From positions 186,001-250,000 of the forward strand of contig NZ_RBIN01000004.1 of assembly GCF_003633775.1 (NCBI RefSeq): a stretch of 64,000 bases of DNA. Direction: 5' to 3'. Under the pieces are notes generated by a model, which did no database searches, was not told the DNA's origin, and saw nothing but the letters and a program-made list of their open reading frames with translations. How positions within the stretch are numbered: position 1 is the stretch's first letter; every line of letters starts with the position of its first letter. Source of the stretch: Kushneria sinocarnis (GTDB taxonomy: Bacteria; Pseudomonadota; Gammaproteobacteria; Pseudomonadales; Halomonadaceae). The position numbers were made by a program, and so were the translations under genes. Positions 1 to 8,684 of the stretch are shown in pieces.

Positions 1-233
1 AACCGATCGCCAGCGTCGATCCTCATCAGGGCGCCCGGCTGCTGCGACTGATCACCGAACGCCACGGCATGTGCCTGATCGCCCTGCATCAGCGCGAACT
101 GGCGCTGACCCACTTCGACCGGGTCATCGGCATCGAACAGGGGCGGATCGCGCTGGATGAGCCCACTTCGGATCTGACGCTGGAGCAGCTCGATGCGCTC
201 TACCGTCCCTGGACGCCCGCGTCCCCTGGCTGA
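1..233 (+). CDS. Phosphonate-type ABC transporter ATP-binding protein, C-terminal fragment
   Basis: The reading frame is open from base 3 and stops at 231-233, so only about the last 76 residues of an ABC ATPase are present; the 5' part lies outside the window. Visible are the D-loop region (EPIASVDP-like, here PIASVDP), the switch histidine in LIALHQ, and a short tail. The Walker and signature motifs are off-window. The overlap with the PhnE-like permease downstream (41 bp) points to a phosphonate/phosphite-type importer ATPase (PhnC family). The substrate cannot be told from this fragment. Confidence 0.75.
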   Translation, partial: PIASVDPHQGARLLRLITERHGMCLIALHQRELALTHFDRVIGIEQGRIALDEPTSDLTLEQLDALYRPWTPASPG

Positions 234-1725
234 TCTGCTCGCTTCCAACCGGCTCGGTCGACTGAATCGCGTGGCGCTGGGGATGATCGCGCTGACCCTG
301 ATACTGCTGCCGGCCGCCGATCTCTCGATCACCGTACGCGACCCCTGGGCGGAGCTGCAGCGCATGACCGGCGGTCTGCTGACGCCGGCCTTCAGCCAGC
401 TGAGTGCTCCCCTCGAGGCCATCGGACTGACCGTCGCCTTTGCGCTCTGGGGTGTGGCACTGGGGCTGCTGGCCGGCATTCCGCTGACCCTGCTGTTTCA
501 CCGCTCGCGCCTGATACGCGGGCTCTGCGCTGCGCTGCGGGCCGTTCACGAGCTGTTCTGGGCCCTGCTGTTCCTGCAGGTCTTCGGCACTTCCGCGATC
601 ACCGCGCTGGCGGCCATCGCGGTGCCCTTCGCCGGCATCTTCGCCAAGGTCTTTGCCGAGATTCTCAACCAGCTCGATCCGGCACCGGCCAGCGCCCTGC
701 CACGCGGTACGGGCCGGCTGTCGCGCTTTCTGTACGTGGAGTGGCCGCAGGCCCGCGCCCAGCTGCTGGCCTATATCCGCTACCGCTTCGAATGCGCCAT
801 GCGAAGCAGCCTGCTGCTGGGCTTCGTGGGTCTGCCGACGCTGGGATTTCATCTGGAAAGCGCCTTTCGCCAGGGGCGCTATCACGAGGCGGGTGCCGAA
901 CTGCTGATCTTCTATCTGCTGATTGCCGGGCTGCCCTGGTGGGGGCATCGGCGCCTGCTGTGGCTGCTGCTGCCGCTCAGCGGCTGGCTGCTCGGCCCCT
1001 GGCCGGAGATCGACCCCTCGCTGGCCTGGCGCTTCGTCAGCCAGGACATCTGGCCGCCCCCCCTGCTTGCCGGCGACCCGGCCGGCCTGGTGCAGTGGTG
1101 GTCGCGGCTGCCGGCGCTGGGTCCCGCCATCGGCAACACCCTGCTGCTTGCCCTGATGGGCACCGCCGGCACGCTGCTGGTCGCACTCGCACTCTGGCCG
1201 CTGGTCTGCCGGCATTTCAACGGCCCCGTGCGCCGCTGGCTGGGCGCGGGCGCACTGATCGTGCTGCGCTCGACGCCGGAGTTCTTGTTCGCCTTCGTGC
1301 TGCTGCTGCTGACCGGTCCTTCCATGCTGCCCGCCTGGATCGCACTGGCGCTGCACAACGGTGCCCTGATCGCCTTTCTGGTGGCCCGCCAGGCCGATGA
1401 GCTTAGTCCCGGTCTGCCCGGTATCCGCGGGCTCGATCTCTACTGCTGGGAACTGCTGCCCCGGATCTTCCCCGGGCTGCTGGCGCTGGTGTGCTACCGG
1501 GCCGAGGTCATCATGCGCGAAACCGCCATCCTGGGCATTCTGGGCGTGGCCACGCTGGGCTTTCAGATCGACGCTGCCTTTGCCTGGCTGCATTTCGATA
1601 CGGCGCTGCTGCTGTTGATCATCACCTGTCTGCTCAACCTGGCCGTGGATGCCCTCTCCCGCCGCCTGCGTCCCGAACGTTCACTGACCGCTGCGAGCTG
1701 TGATTCGCCCGGCCCGCCGGCCTGA
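193..1725 (+). CDS. Fused two-domain PhnE-like ABC transporter permease
   Basis: A 510-residue inner-membrane permease with two homologous halves. Each half ends in a PhnE-type signature: YRFECAMRSS-LLLGFVG-PTLG near residue 200 and YRAEVIMRET-AILGILG-ATLG near residue 440. PhnE proteins are normally about 270-300 residues with one such module, so this is a tandem fusion that could form the whole translocation pore as one chain. The start at 193 overlaps the ATPase gene by 41 bp, suggesting translational coupling. The family imports phosphonates, phosphite or phosphate; no C-P lyase gene is in view, so the substrate is undetermined. Confidence 0.8.
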   Translation: MRSTVPGRPRPLADLLASNRLGRLNRVALGMIALTLILLPAADLSITVRDPWAELQRMTGGLLTPAFSQLSAPLEAIGLTVAFALWGVALGLLAGIPLTLLFHRSRLIRGLCAALRAVHELFWALLFLQVFGTSAITALAAIAVPFAGIFAKVFAEILNQLDPAPASALPRGTGRLSRFLYVEWPQARAQLLAYIRYRFECAMRSSLLLGFVGLPTLGFHLESAFRQGRYHEAGAELLIFYLLIAGLPWWGHRRLLWLLLPLSGWLLGPWPEIDPSLAWRFVSQDIWPPPLLAGDPAGLVQWWSRLPALGPAIGNTLLLALMGTAGTLLVALALWPLVCRHFNGPVRRWLGAGALIVLRSTPEFLFAFVLLLLTGPSMLPAWIALALHNGALIAFLVARQADELSPGLPGIRGLDLYCWELLPRIFPGLLALVCYRAEVIMRETAILGILGVATLGFQIDAAFAWLHFDTALLLLIITCLLNLAVDALSRRLRPERSLTAASCDSPGPPA

Positions 1726-1745
1726 TAGCGGGGCCGGCGGGCCGG
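1709..1745. terminator. Perfect 14-bp GC stem-loop between convergent genes
   Basis: Arms 1709-1722 and 1732-1745 are perfectly complementary (CCGGCCCGCCGGCC), separated by a 9-nt loop that contains the permease stop codon. The hairpin sits between the convergent permease and beta-helix genes and could stop transcription from both sides. There is no clear T-tract on either strand, so it may act through polymerase pausing or as an mRNA 3'-end protector. Confidence 0.55.
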
Positions 1746-1752
1746 AACGGCT

Positions 1753-3402
1753 TCACTGCGGATGAAACATCTGCACGCTGAAGGAGTCCGGGGTATGCGG
1801 GCGGCCGCCGTCGCGCTCGATGAAGCGGAACACGAACCCCTTCCAGGCACGATAGCGCGAGGCCCCCGAATAGGAAGGGATATGCTCGATACCGTCGCAC
1901 ACGATCCCGCTGTCATCGACGGTTACCGTAATCACCGGATCACGAAACTCCACCTCGCCGCCGGGGCAGGAAAGCTCCACCCGGCCATCCCCGGTCTCTT
2001 CATGACGGTCGAAGAAATCGCAGCCGGGGCCACCGCTGTCATGGCGATGCCAGCGCACGAACTGCGAAACGCCGGTCAGGGCATGGCGCAGCTGCCCCTT
2101 CTTGTCCACCAGTGCCGTTTCCCCCACGATTCCGGGCCGCTCTCGATTGATGCGGTACTCGTCGTAATGGAGCGTGTCATCCTCTTCCACCTGGCTGGCA
2201 AAGCGCAGGCGGCCATCCCATATCCCCTTCCGGCCGGCGGACTCGGCAGTATCGAACTCGATGTTGCCGCCATGCGCCGAGTGGCGAAATACCAGCGGAT
2301 TGGTGTGCTGGCTCTTGCCGGAAGCGCTGCTCTGGATCACGAAGGGCGTCGCCGGCCCCCACTCATCCACCGTGGCGCGTATGGTGGAAGGCTCCACGCG
2401 GATGCCACTGGCCGTTGATTCCCGCACCACCAGGGTACCGCCATCGGTCGAGACCCCGCCCATGCGCCCGGAATTCTTCTCGTCGGAGAAGATATCCCGC
2501 CAGCCGTAGTGCGCCTTGTTGGCAGCGGCGAAGCAGCGCATGATCTGCTGGCTCATGCTGGTCCGCACCGTCGGCCAGGGCTGCTTGTCGCCCTCGCGAC
2601 CCTCCCACCAGTTGCCGATGAAGTTGGAGTCGTAGATCAGCTGGGCGAGGATGGCGTCACCGCGCAGGTTCTCGAAGATATTGTCCTGGAAGGTGGTGCC
2701 GTGCAGCCGCCCCCGGGTGATGAAGGCATCGTTGCAGTAATTGAACTCGTTGCCGATGAGCCGCACCGTGGTCGACTCGCTGTCCTCGGAATCGACCAGC
2801 AACCCGGTACCGACGCCGACGAAGGTACAGCGCAAGAGGTTGAAGTTGACCAGGTTGTCGCCGGCATACAGCGCCCGGGCAGCGCTCTTGAAACTGACGT
2901 TCTCGATCACGCTGTTATAGCCGTAGACGCGCAGACAGGTGAGTTCGCCCCGGTAGCCGTCACCATTGAAGACCAGATCGCGAACCACCGGGCCGTGATT
3001 GCTGAACATCGGCTCATCGCCGAGGGTGTGATGCGGCACCAGCCGGGCGCCTTCATCATCGGAGCGATCCGCCCGGCTGCGACCGCCACCGATCAGGTTG
3101 CGTCGCCTGAGATCGACATGACGGCCAATGGCGTAGGTTCCCGGCGGGATATACAGATTCTTGACCCGCTCCGAACGCACCGCCCGCACGAAGGCTTCCG
3201 AGCTGTCACGCCGTCCTGAGGGATCGGCGCCCCAGTAGAGGATGTTCTCCAGCGCCTCGGCATCGAGTGCCTCGCTGCGCTGCCGCTGGCCATCCGCCCG
3301 ACTCGGCGCCGCCACCGTGGCGACCAGACCGGCGGCCGGCACCAGGGTCAGGGCGCGACGCATGAAGCGACGCCGATTGCGATCATCCTCTTTCATGGAC
3401 AT
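1753..3402 (-). CDS. Tat-exported right-handed beta-helix protein, pectate-lyase superfamily
   Basis: 549 residues from ATG 3402, chosen because a GGGAGAG ribosome site lies 7 nt upstream. The N-terminus has a twin-arginine signal (RRRFMRR at about residues 10-16, then a hydrophobic stretch ending near A-P-S-R-A). From about residue 53 it has the Pectate_lyase_3 pattern (YWGADPSG, then IPPGTYAIG), followed by helix-coil repeats rich in N and G, and a beta-rich C-terminal region. Such proteins cleave or epimerise uronate polysaccharides or bind glycans. Export folded through Tat implies a periplasmic or extracellular role. Phage tailspikes share the fold but not the Tat signal. Substrate unknown; it is divergent from the pigment operon. 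Confidence 0.7.
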   Translation of the reverse strand: MSMKEDDRNRRRFMRRALTLVPAAGLVATVAAPSRADGQRQRSEALDAEALENILYWGADPSGRRDSSEAFVRAVRSERVKNLYIPPGTYAIGRHVDLRRRNLIGGGRSRADRSDDEGARLVPHHTLGDEPMFSNHGPVVRDLVFNGDGYRGELTCLRVYGYNSVIENVSFKSAARALYAGDNLVNFNLLRCTFVGVGTGLLVDSEDSESTTVRLIGNEFNYCNDAFITRGRLHGTTFQDNIFENLRGDAILAQLIYDSNFIGNWWEGREGDKQPWPTVRTSMSQQIMRCFAAANKAHYGWRDIFSDEKNSGRMGGVSTDGGTLVVRESTASGIRVEPSTIRATVDEWGPATPFVIQSSASGKSQHTNPLVFRHSAHGGNIEFDTAESAGRKGIWDGRLRFASQVEEDDTLHYDEYRINRERPGIVGETALVDKKGQLRHALTGVSQFVRWHRHDSGGPGCDFFDRHEETGDGRVELSCPGGEVEFRDPVITVTVDDSGIVCDGIEHIPSYSGASRYRAWKGFVFRFIERDGGRPHTPDSFSVQMFHPQ

Positions 3403-3486
3403 GACGCTGCTCTCCCGCTGTTGATTCGATGACTGCTTCCAGGCGCCCCCTGGCTGAGCTGCCGGGGATACTGCCCGCCCGCACAA

Positions 3487-3547
3487 GGGGCGATCATTTA
3501 TTTACATTCTGCAACATGATGCATTGCAGGCGGTTTATGATCGCCCC
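3487..3547. promoter_or_regulatory. Nested inverted repeats in the divergent promoter region of the APE operon
   Basis: An 11-bp outer inverted repeat (GGGGCGATCAT 3487-3497; ATGATCGCCCC 3537-3547) encloses a 6-bp inner one (CTGCAA 3509-3514; TTGCAG 3524-3529) with nearly the same centre (3517 and 3519). ATCGCCCCG occurs again at 3561-3569, exactly 21 bp from the copy at 3540-3548, as expected for sites on one face of the helix. The site lies between the beta-helix gene and the first APE gene, so a regulator binding here could control both. The role is inferred from symmetry and position. Confidence 0.45.
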
Positions 3548-3602
3548 GGGAGCGCTTACAATCGCCCCGTAACCCATGACACCGTTGCCAGGACATCCGG
3601 CC

Positions 3603-4331
3603 ATGCCTGCGTGCCCGCCAGCTTCCGACCTTCAGCTTTACCTGCGCGACTGGCGCGGCTGGCTACCCGGCAGCGCTGTTACCGACAACGAGCGGATCGA
3701 TGTCAGTGACCAGCCTGCCGCCAACCACATTCCGGCGATGCTGCGCCGGCGCCTGACCCCGCTGGGACGGGCCGTCTGCGGCATGCTGCATGCGCTGGGC
3801 AGCGAAGCCGAGGGCATCCCGATCCTGCATGCTTCCCGCCATGGTGACGGTCACCGGCCGCTCGACATGCTGGACACCATCGCGACCGGTGACGGGGTGT
3901 CACCGGCCCGTTTCAGCCTGTCGGTACACAATGCCATTGTCGGGGTACACTCCATTGCCAGCGGCCATCACGCCCCGATGGCCGCCATCGCCGCTACCGG
4001 CGATGAATTTGCTGCCCTGCTCGAAGAGAGCCTGGGCTATCTGGCCGACGGTCAGCCGGAAGTCATTGCCGTCTTCAGTGACAGCCCGCTGCCGACGCGC
4101 TATCGTGCCGCCGACATTGCCCCGGAGACTCCGGCAGCCGTGGCGCTGAGATTCTCCTCTCGCCAGGGCCGCCGGCTGCATGAGCGGCCGCTCGACCACG
4201 CGGCAGCAGCCGAGACGATCACGCCACCACGAGTGATCGACTGGCTCTGTCGGGAGCGCAGCCGCCTGACCACGGCCCGGCCGCCCTGCTGCTGGACGCT
4301 GGAAGCCCCCCTCCGGGGCATGCAACATTGA
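3603..4331 (+). CDS. apeC: Beta-ketoacyl synthase-like chain length factor of aryl polyene synthesis
   Basis: 242 residues from ATG 3603; an upstream in-frame ATG at 3576 lacks any ribosome site. It matches the short ketosynthase-like family (Ketoacyl-synt_2) typical of aryl polyene clusters: LYLRDWRGWLPG at the N-terminus, then LRRRLTPLGRA and SLSVHNAIVGVHSIA. It has no catalytic cysteine or histidines of a true ketosynthase. In characterised systems this protein pairs with ketosynthase ApeO and sets polyene length. It is the first gene of the operon; the ACP follows after 56 bp. Confidence 0.8.
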   Translation: MPACPPASDLQLYLRDWRGWLPGSAVTDNERIDVSDQPAANHIPAMLRRRLTPLGRAVCGMLHALGSEAEGIPILHASRHGDGHRPLDMLDTIATGDGVSPARFSLSVHNAIVGVHSIASGHHAPMAAIAATGDEFAALLEESLGYLADGQPEVIAVFSDSPLPTRYRAADIAPETPAAVALRFSSRQGRRLHERPLDHAAAAETITPPRVIDWLCRERSRLTTARPPCCWTLEAPLRGMQH

Positions 4332-4387
4332 CCCGGTGACTGTCTCAATGATTGTCCCCAATGACTGCCCGCGACAAAGAGAGTTCC

Positions 4388-4663
4388 ATGGCCGAAACCG
4401 CCCAGACCCCGCTTGAACGATCACTGGCCGAGATGATCATCGAAACCCTCGAGCTCGAGGATATCGCCACCGATGACATCGACCCCGAAGCGCCGCTGTT
4501 CGGCGAGGGGCTCGGGCTGGACTCGATCGATGCCCTGGAGCTGGGGCTGGCGCTGCAGAAACACCATGGCATCCGGCTGGACAGCGACAGCGAGGATAAC
4601 CGCACCCACTTTGCCAGTCTGCGCAATCTGGCCGCGCTGGTTGAAGCACGACGCGCTACCTGA
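4388..4663 (+). CDS. Acyl carrier protein of the aryl polyene cluster
   Basis: 91 residues from ATG 4388, preceded by a GAGAG purine stretch. The phosphopantetheine motif GLGLDSIDALEL puts the attachment serine at about residue 46, and the acidic four-helix composition is typical of ACPs. The growing aryl polyene would be tethered here for elongation, reduction and dehydration. Characterised aryl polyene clusters carry two ACPs (ApeE and ApeF); only this one is visible, so which of the two it replaces is open. Confidence 0.85.
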   Translation: MAETAQTPLERSLAEMIIETLELEDIATDDIDPEAPLFGEGLGLDSIDALELGLALQKHHGIRLDSDSEDNRTHFASLRNLAALVEARRAT

Positions 4664-4673
4664 GTACGTCTGA

Positions 4674-5261
4674 ATGCCTTTCCGGCGCCCTGGTTCGTCC
4701 ATCCTCCCCCCGCTGCTCATCGGGCTATTGATGCCGCTGGCCTGGTGGCTGATCCTGCCTGTCACCGGGCCGCTGCCGGTCCTGCTGCTGGGGCTGGGCG
4801 TACTGCTGTGGCAGGCAGTGGTCACCCCGCATCGCGGGCGTTATTTCTTCATGATGGTGATCCTGACGCTACTGGCGCTGTTCGGCCATGCCGAAACAGG
4901 CATGCGCGCCTGGCCGGTGGTCATCAACCTGAGCCTGGCGGGAATATTCGCAAGCTCGTTGCGCGCCGGCCGCATACCGCTGATCGAGCGGCTGGCGCGC
5001 CGCAGCGAACCCGGACTGCCACCCTCGGGCGTGCGTTATACGCGGCGGGTCACCCTGGTCTGGTGCGGCTTTTTCACCCTCAATGCGCTGATCGCACTGC
5101 TGACCGCCCTGGCGGGCTCGCACGATGTCTGGCTCGGCTACAACGGCGGCATCAGCTACCTGCTGACCGGCCTGCTCATGCTCGGTGAGTGGTGCGTCCG
5201 CCGCCGGGTGCGTCGCCGGCATGCCCGAACATCGGCCATCGCACCGGAGGTCGTATCATGA
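4674..5261 (+). CDS. Aryl polyene cluster integral membrane protein (COG4648-type)
   Basis: 195 residues with about five hydrophobic segments (roughly 12-28, 30-50, 58-75, 80-95, 123-145 and a last one near 155-170) and a basic C-terminus (RRRVRRRH). The length, the position between the ACP and the acyl ligase, and the overall pattern match the small membrane protein conserved at this place in aryl polyene clusters (ApeG position). Its biochemical role is not established. The stop overlaps the start of the next gene (ATGA). Confidence 0.7.
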   Translation: MPFRRPGSSILPPLLIGLLMPLAWWLILPVTGPLPVLLLGLGVLLWQAVVTPHRGRYFFMMVILTLLALFGHAETGMRAWPVVINLSLAGIFASSLRAGRIPLIERLARRSEPGLPPSGVRYTRRVTLVWCGFFTLNALIALLTALAGSHDVWLGYNGGISYLLTGLLMLGEWCVRRRVRRRHARTSAIAPEVVS

Positions 5262-6964
5262 GCGCCGCCCCGCCGGCCCGGCTGAGCGAGGCCCCGTGGC
5301 GTACCCGTGACGCCAGTGCCGCAATCGCCTGTACCACGGCCGAGACACGCACCTGCCAGCAGCTCCATCATGCGCTGGCCGAGCGTCAGCAGCAGCTGCG
5401 CTCGCACGGTACCACGTCGGCGGATATCGCCCTGTTCGAGCCCGATCCGTGGCAGTTCGTGGTCTCCCTGCTGGCGCTGTGGCATCTCGGCCACCGGGTC
5501 TGGCTGCCCGGCGACGACCGGCCCGAAACCCGACAGGCCCTGCAGCAGCGCCGGATTCCATGGCTGAGCCCGAGCGCGCTGCCGTTGCCCTCGGCAAGGG
5601 CCACCGCGCCGCGCCCCTGCTGGGGGCCACTGGCGGCGGAAGCCACCGCCGTGGTGCTGTTCACCTCGGGCTCGAGCGGCGAACCGGTGCCGCTGGCCAA
5701 GCGCTTTGACCAGCTCGACAGCGAGGTCGCCGCGCTTCATCACTGTCGCCCGCTCGCACCGGGCTGCATCATCAGTCAGGTCAGTCACCAGCACATCTAC
5801 GGGCTGACCTCGGCACTGCTGCGTCCGCTCTGCGAAGCCCGCCCCTTCGGGCTCGAGCCGGCGTGGTGGCCGGAGAGCGTCAGCCGCCTGCTGGACACGC
5901 TCGGGGTCAGTGCCCTGATCAGCTCGCCGGCCCAGCTGTCGCGGCTGCCGGAATCCCTTCACCTGAGCCGGCATCCGCATGACATCTTCAGCTCCGGCGC
6001 ACCGCTATCGGCCGAGGCCGCAGCGACCGCGGAACGCCTGCTGGCCGCCCCGGTGACCGAGCTCTATGGCAGCTCCGAAACCGGTGGCATCGCTCTCCGG
6101 CGTCAGGCCGAGGGCAGCAGCTGGCAGGCCTTCGCCGATGTCGAGACCGACATCCGTGACGGTCTGCTGTGGCTGCGCTCGCCGCGGCTCGATACGCCCG
6201 GGCAGTGGTACTGTCACGCCGATCGCGTCGCACCCGGTGCAGGCGGAGGCTTCCACCTGCTCGGCCGCGCCGACCGCATTGCCAAGATCGGTGGCAAGCG
6301 GGTGTCGCTGGTATCGATGAGCCAGCATCTCGAAGCCCTGCCGGAGATCAGACGCGCCCACTGCCTGGTCATCGAGCATGCCGGGGGCCGGGTGGGGGCC
6401 ATCGTCGAGGCCGACAGCGCCGCCCAGCCCGCCGACCATCATTCGCGCCGAGCCCTGATCGACCACCTGCGAACCCGGCTGGCCGAGGCGTTCGAGACCA
6501 CCGCCCTGCCCCGTTTCTGGCGCTTCGTGCCCGAGTGGCCGGTCAACGCCCAGGGCAAGCTGACCCGGGCGACCATTACCCGGCTGTTTGCCGATCTCGA
6601 CGACCGCCGGCGGGTCCGCTGGCTGGGCACCCGCTTCGAGAGCGCCGACCACTGCCGGGTAACGCTCGAGGTTCCGGAGCGGCTGCTGCAGCTCGATGGC
6701 CACTTTCCCGGCCGGCCGATCGTGCCCGGCGTCGCCCAGCTCGACTGGGTGGTGCACTACTGCCGGGAGGCGTTTGCCGCTCACGGCGACGGCCAGTGCT
6801 TCGAGCGGATCAAGTTTCCGCTGCTGCTGCTGCCCGGTGAGCGGGTCACCCTGACCCTGCAACGTCATGACGCGCGAATCGGCTTCCGCCTCGACTCGAG
6901 CCGCGGCTGTCACGCCAGCGGCCGGCTGCTGATCGCACCGCGAACCACGGACCTCGACCCATGA
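5258..6964 (+). CDS. apeH: Fused acyl-ACP/CoA ligase and ApeI-like dehydratase
   Basis: 568 residues from ATG 5258, with CCGGAGG 7 nt upstream. Residues about 1-450 are an AMP-dependent ligase: phosphate loop FTSGSSGEP near 135, ELYGSSETGG in the middle, and the C-terminal lysine in AQGKLTRA near 434. Residues about 455-568 are a hotdog-fold dehydratase with HFPGRPIVPG (catalytic His near 482) as in ApeI/FabA/FabZ. The ligase is expected to activate the aryl starter (4-hydroxybenzoate type) for loading on the ACP, and the dehydratase to form double bonds. In E. coli-type clusters these are two genes (apeH, apeI); here they are one chain. Confidence 0.85.
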   Translation: MSAAPPARLSEAPWRTRDASAAIACTTAETRTCQQLHHALAERQQQLRSHGTTSADIALFEPDPWQFVVSLLALWHLGHRVWLPGDDRPETRQALQQRRIPWLSPSALPLPSARATAPRPCWGPLAAEATAVVLFTSGSSGEPVPLAKRFDQLDSEVAALHHCRPLAPGCIISQVSHQHIYGLTSALLRPLCEARPFGLEPAWWPESVSRLLDTLGVSALISSPAQLSRLPESLHLSRHPHDIFSSGAPLSAEAAATAERLLAAPVTELYGSSETGGIALRRQAEGSSWQAFADVETDIRDGLLWLRSPRLDTPGQWYCHADRVAPGAGGGFHLLGRADRIAKIGGKRVSLVSMSQHLEALPEIRRAHCLVIEHAGGRVGAIVEADSAAQPADHHSRRALIDHLRTRLAEAFETTALPRFWRFVPEWPVNAQGKLTRATITRLFADLDDRRRVRWLGTRFESADHCRVTLEVPERLLQLDGHFPGRPIVPGVAQLDWVVHYCREAFAAHGDGQCFERIKFPLLLLPGERVTLTLQRHDARIGFRLDSSRGCHASGRLLIAPRTTDLDP

Positions 6965-7728
6965 GCCAGAGTCGAACCCGGCGGACCGATCACGGCGACG
7001 TCACTGCCTGTCTGTTGATTCCGGTCTACAACCATGAGAATGCCATCGCCCAGACCTGCGCGACGCTCTCGGCGCTCGGCCTGCCGATCATCCTGGTCGA
7101 TGATGGCAGCCATGCCCGCTGCGCCCGGATACTCGCCGAGCTGGTCGAACGGGACGGTCATCGGCTGCTGACCCTGCCCCGCAATGGCGGCAAGGGCGCC
7201 GCCGTGCGCGCCGGGCTGGATTTCGCCGAGCAGGCGGGATTCACCCATGCGCTGCAGGTCGATGCCGACGGCCAGCACTGTCTCGCGGACCTGCCGGCCT
7301 TTCTCGAGCACGCCCATGCCGATCCGCAGCAGCTCGCCATCGGCTACGCCTGCTACGACCACAGCGTACCGCGTCACCGCTACTACAGCCGTTACATCAC
7401 CCATGTCTGGGTATGGTGCAATACCCTGTCGACCGCGCTGCGCGATACCATGTGCGGCGTGCGGCTCTATCCGCTGGCCGCCACCAATGCGCTGCTGCGC
7501 CGCCACCCCTGCGGCAACCGCATGGAGTTCGATTCCGAAGTGCTGGTGCGCTGGTACTGGCGGGGCCATCGTCTGATCAACCTGCCGGTGCGGGTCTCCT
7601 ACCCGCGCGACGGCATTTCGCACTTCCGGCTGGTCCGCGACAACCTGCTGATGGCGCGCATGCATCTGCGGCTGACCCTGGGCATGCTCAGGCGGCTGTT
7701 TCCCCTGCTCAGAAGGCGAACCCGATGA
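6961..7728 (+). CDS. Family 2 glycosyltransferase of the aryl polyene cluster
   Basis: 255 residues. The GT2 signatures are clear: LLIPVYNHE at the N-terminus, VDDGS near residue 43, NGGKGAAVRAG near 78, and the metal-binding DADGQH near 101. The protein resembles dolichyl-phosphate mannose synthase-type enzymes but lacks long C-terminal membrane segments. It probably adds a sugar during assembly or anchoring of the polyene lipid. In several clusters this domain is fused to the acyltransferase that follows; here the two are separate genes joined by an ATGA overlap. Confidence 0.85.
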   Translation: MSQSRTRRTDHGDVTACLLIPVYNHENAIAQTCATLSALGLPIILVDDGSHARCARILAELVERDGHRLLTLPRNGGKGAAVRAGLDFAEQAGFTHALQVDADGQHCLADLPAFLEHAHADPQQLAIGYACYDHSVPRHRYYSRYITHVWVWCNTLSTALRDTMCGVRLYPLAATNALLRRHPCGNRMEFDSEVLVRWYWRGHRLINLPVRVSYPRDGISHFRLVRDNLLMARMHLRLTLGMLRRLFPLLRRRTR

Positions 7729-8684
7729 CGGCACCACACGGACAGGACACTCACTGGTCACGGGTCGAGGAGTCCGGCACGGTTACCGGCATGCGGCTCA
7801 TGCTGGCCATCGACCGCTGGCTCGGCGAGTGGGCCTTCCGGCTCCTGCTGATTCCGGCGGCCGCCTATTTCTGGCTGCGACGTCCGCTGGCGCGGCGGGC
7901 CTCACGCGAGTATCGCCATCGGCTGCAGCACACCTTTCCGCAGCTGCGGCTGGGGCCGCTGGCCACCCTGCGCCACTTCATCTGCTTCGGCATGACCATG
8001 CTCGACAAGGTTCGTGCCCTGCACGGGCGGATCGATGGCGAGCGGGTGCACCTGCCCGATCGGGCCACCCTGCGTGAGGCCATCGAATCGGGCCGGGGCG
8101 GCCTGATCCTGGTCTCCCACCTCGGCAATCACGAGATCTGTCAGGCGCTCTCCCGCCAGCGTCCCGATCTGCGCCTCAGCCTGCTGATGCACACCCGCCA
8201 TGCCCAGCGCTTCAACGCCCTGCTGGCAAGTGCCGATCGCGGCGAGCGGGTGGAGGTCATCGAGGTCAGCGAGATCACGCCCGAGACCGCCCAGCGACTG
8301 CGCGAACGCATCGACGAGGGCGGTTTCGTGGTGATTGCCGCCGATCGCGAGCCGATCAGCGGCGATCAGCGCGCCCGCTCCTTCGACTTTCTCGGCGCAC
8401 CGGCCCCCTTCCCGGAAGGGGCCTTCCGCCTCGCCCTGCTGCTGCGCTGCCCGCTCTATCTGCTGCTCTGCGCCCGCAACGGCCGCGGCTACAGCGTTCA
8501 TTTCGAAGCGCTCGGCGACAGCCGGGGCGTGGCTCGCGCCGCCCGCGAGACATGGCTTGCCACGCACATGGCTGCCTTCGTACGCCGTCTGGAAACGTAC
8601 TGTGGCCGCTACCCGCTGCAGTGGTTCAACTTCTATCCCTTCTGGAAATCGCCTGCCCATGGTTCAGATCGCGGTCAGCGCTGA
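7725..8684 (+). CDS. Lysophospholipid/lipid A-type acyltransferase (LPLAT) of the aryl polyene cluster
   Basis: 319 residues from ATG 7725, which overlaps the preceding stop. An N-terminal hydrophobic helix (about residues 30-48) is followed by an LpxL/HtrB-like domain: LVSHLGNHE near 130 (the HX4D/E-type catalytic motif), an AADREPISG segment, then FPEGAFRLALLL. It should transfer an acyl or polyenyl chain to a glycolipid acceptor at the inner membrane. It corresponds to the acyltransferase half of the glycosyltransferase-acyltransferase fusion in other clusters. No second, separate LPLAT is present in this operon. Confidence 0.8.
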   Translation: MTAPHGQDTHWSRVEESGTVTGMRLMLAIDRWLGEWAFRLLLIPAAAYFWLRRPLARRASREYRHRLQHTFPQLRLGPLATLRHFICFGMTMLDKVRALHGRIDGERVHLPDRATLREAIESGRGGLILVSHLGNHEICQALSRQRPDLRLSLLMHTRHAQRFNALLASADRGERVEVIEVSEITPETAQRLRERIDEGGFVVIAADREPISGDQRARSFDFLGAPAPFPEGAFRLALLLRCPLYLLLCARNGRGYSVHFEALGDSRGVARAARETWLATHMAAFVRRLETYCGRYPLQWFNFYPFWKSPAHGSDRGQR

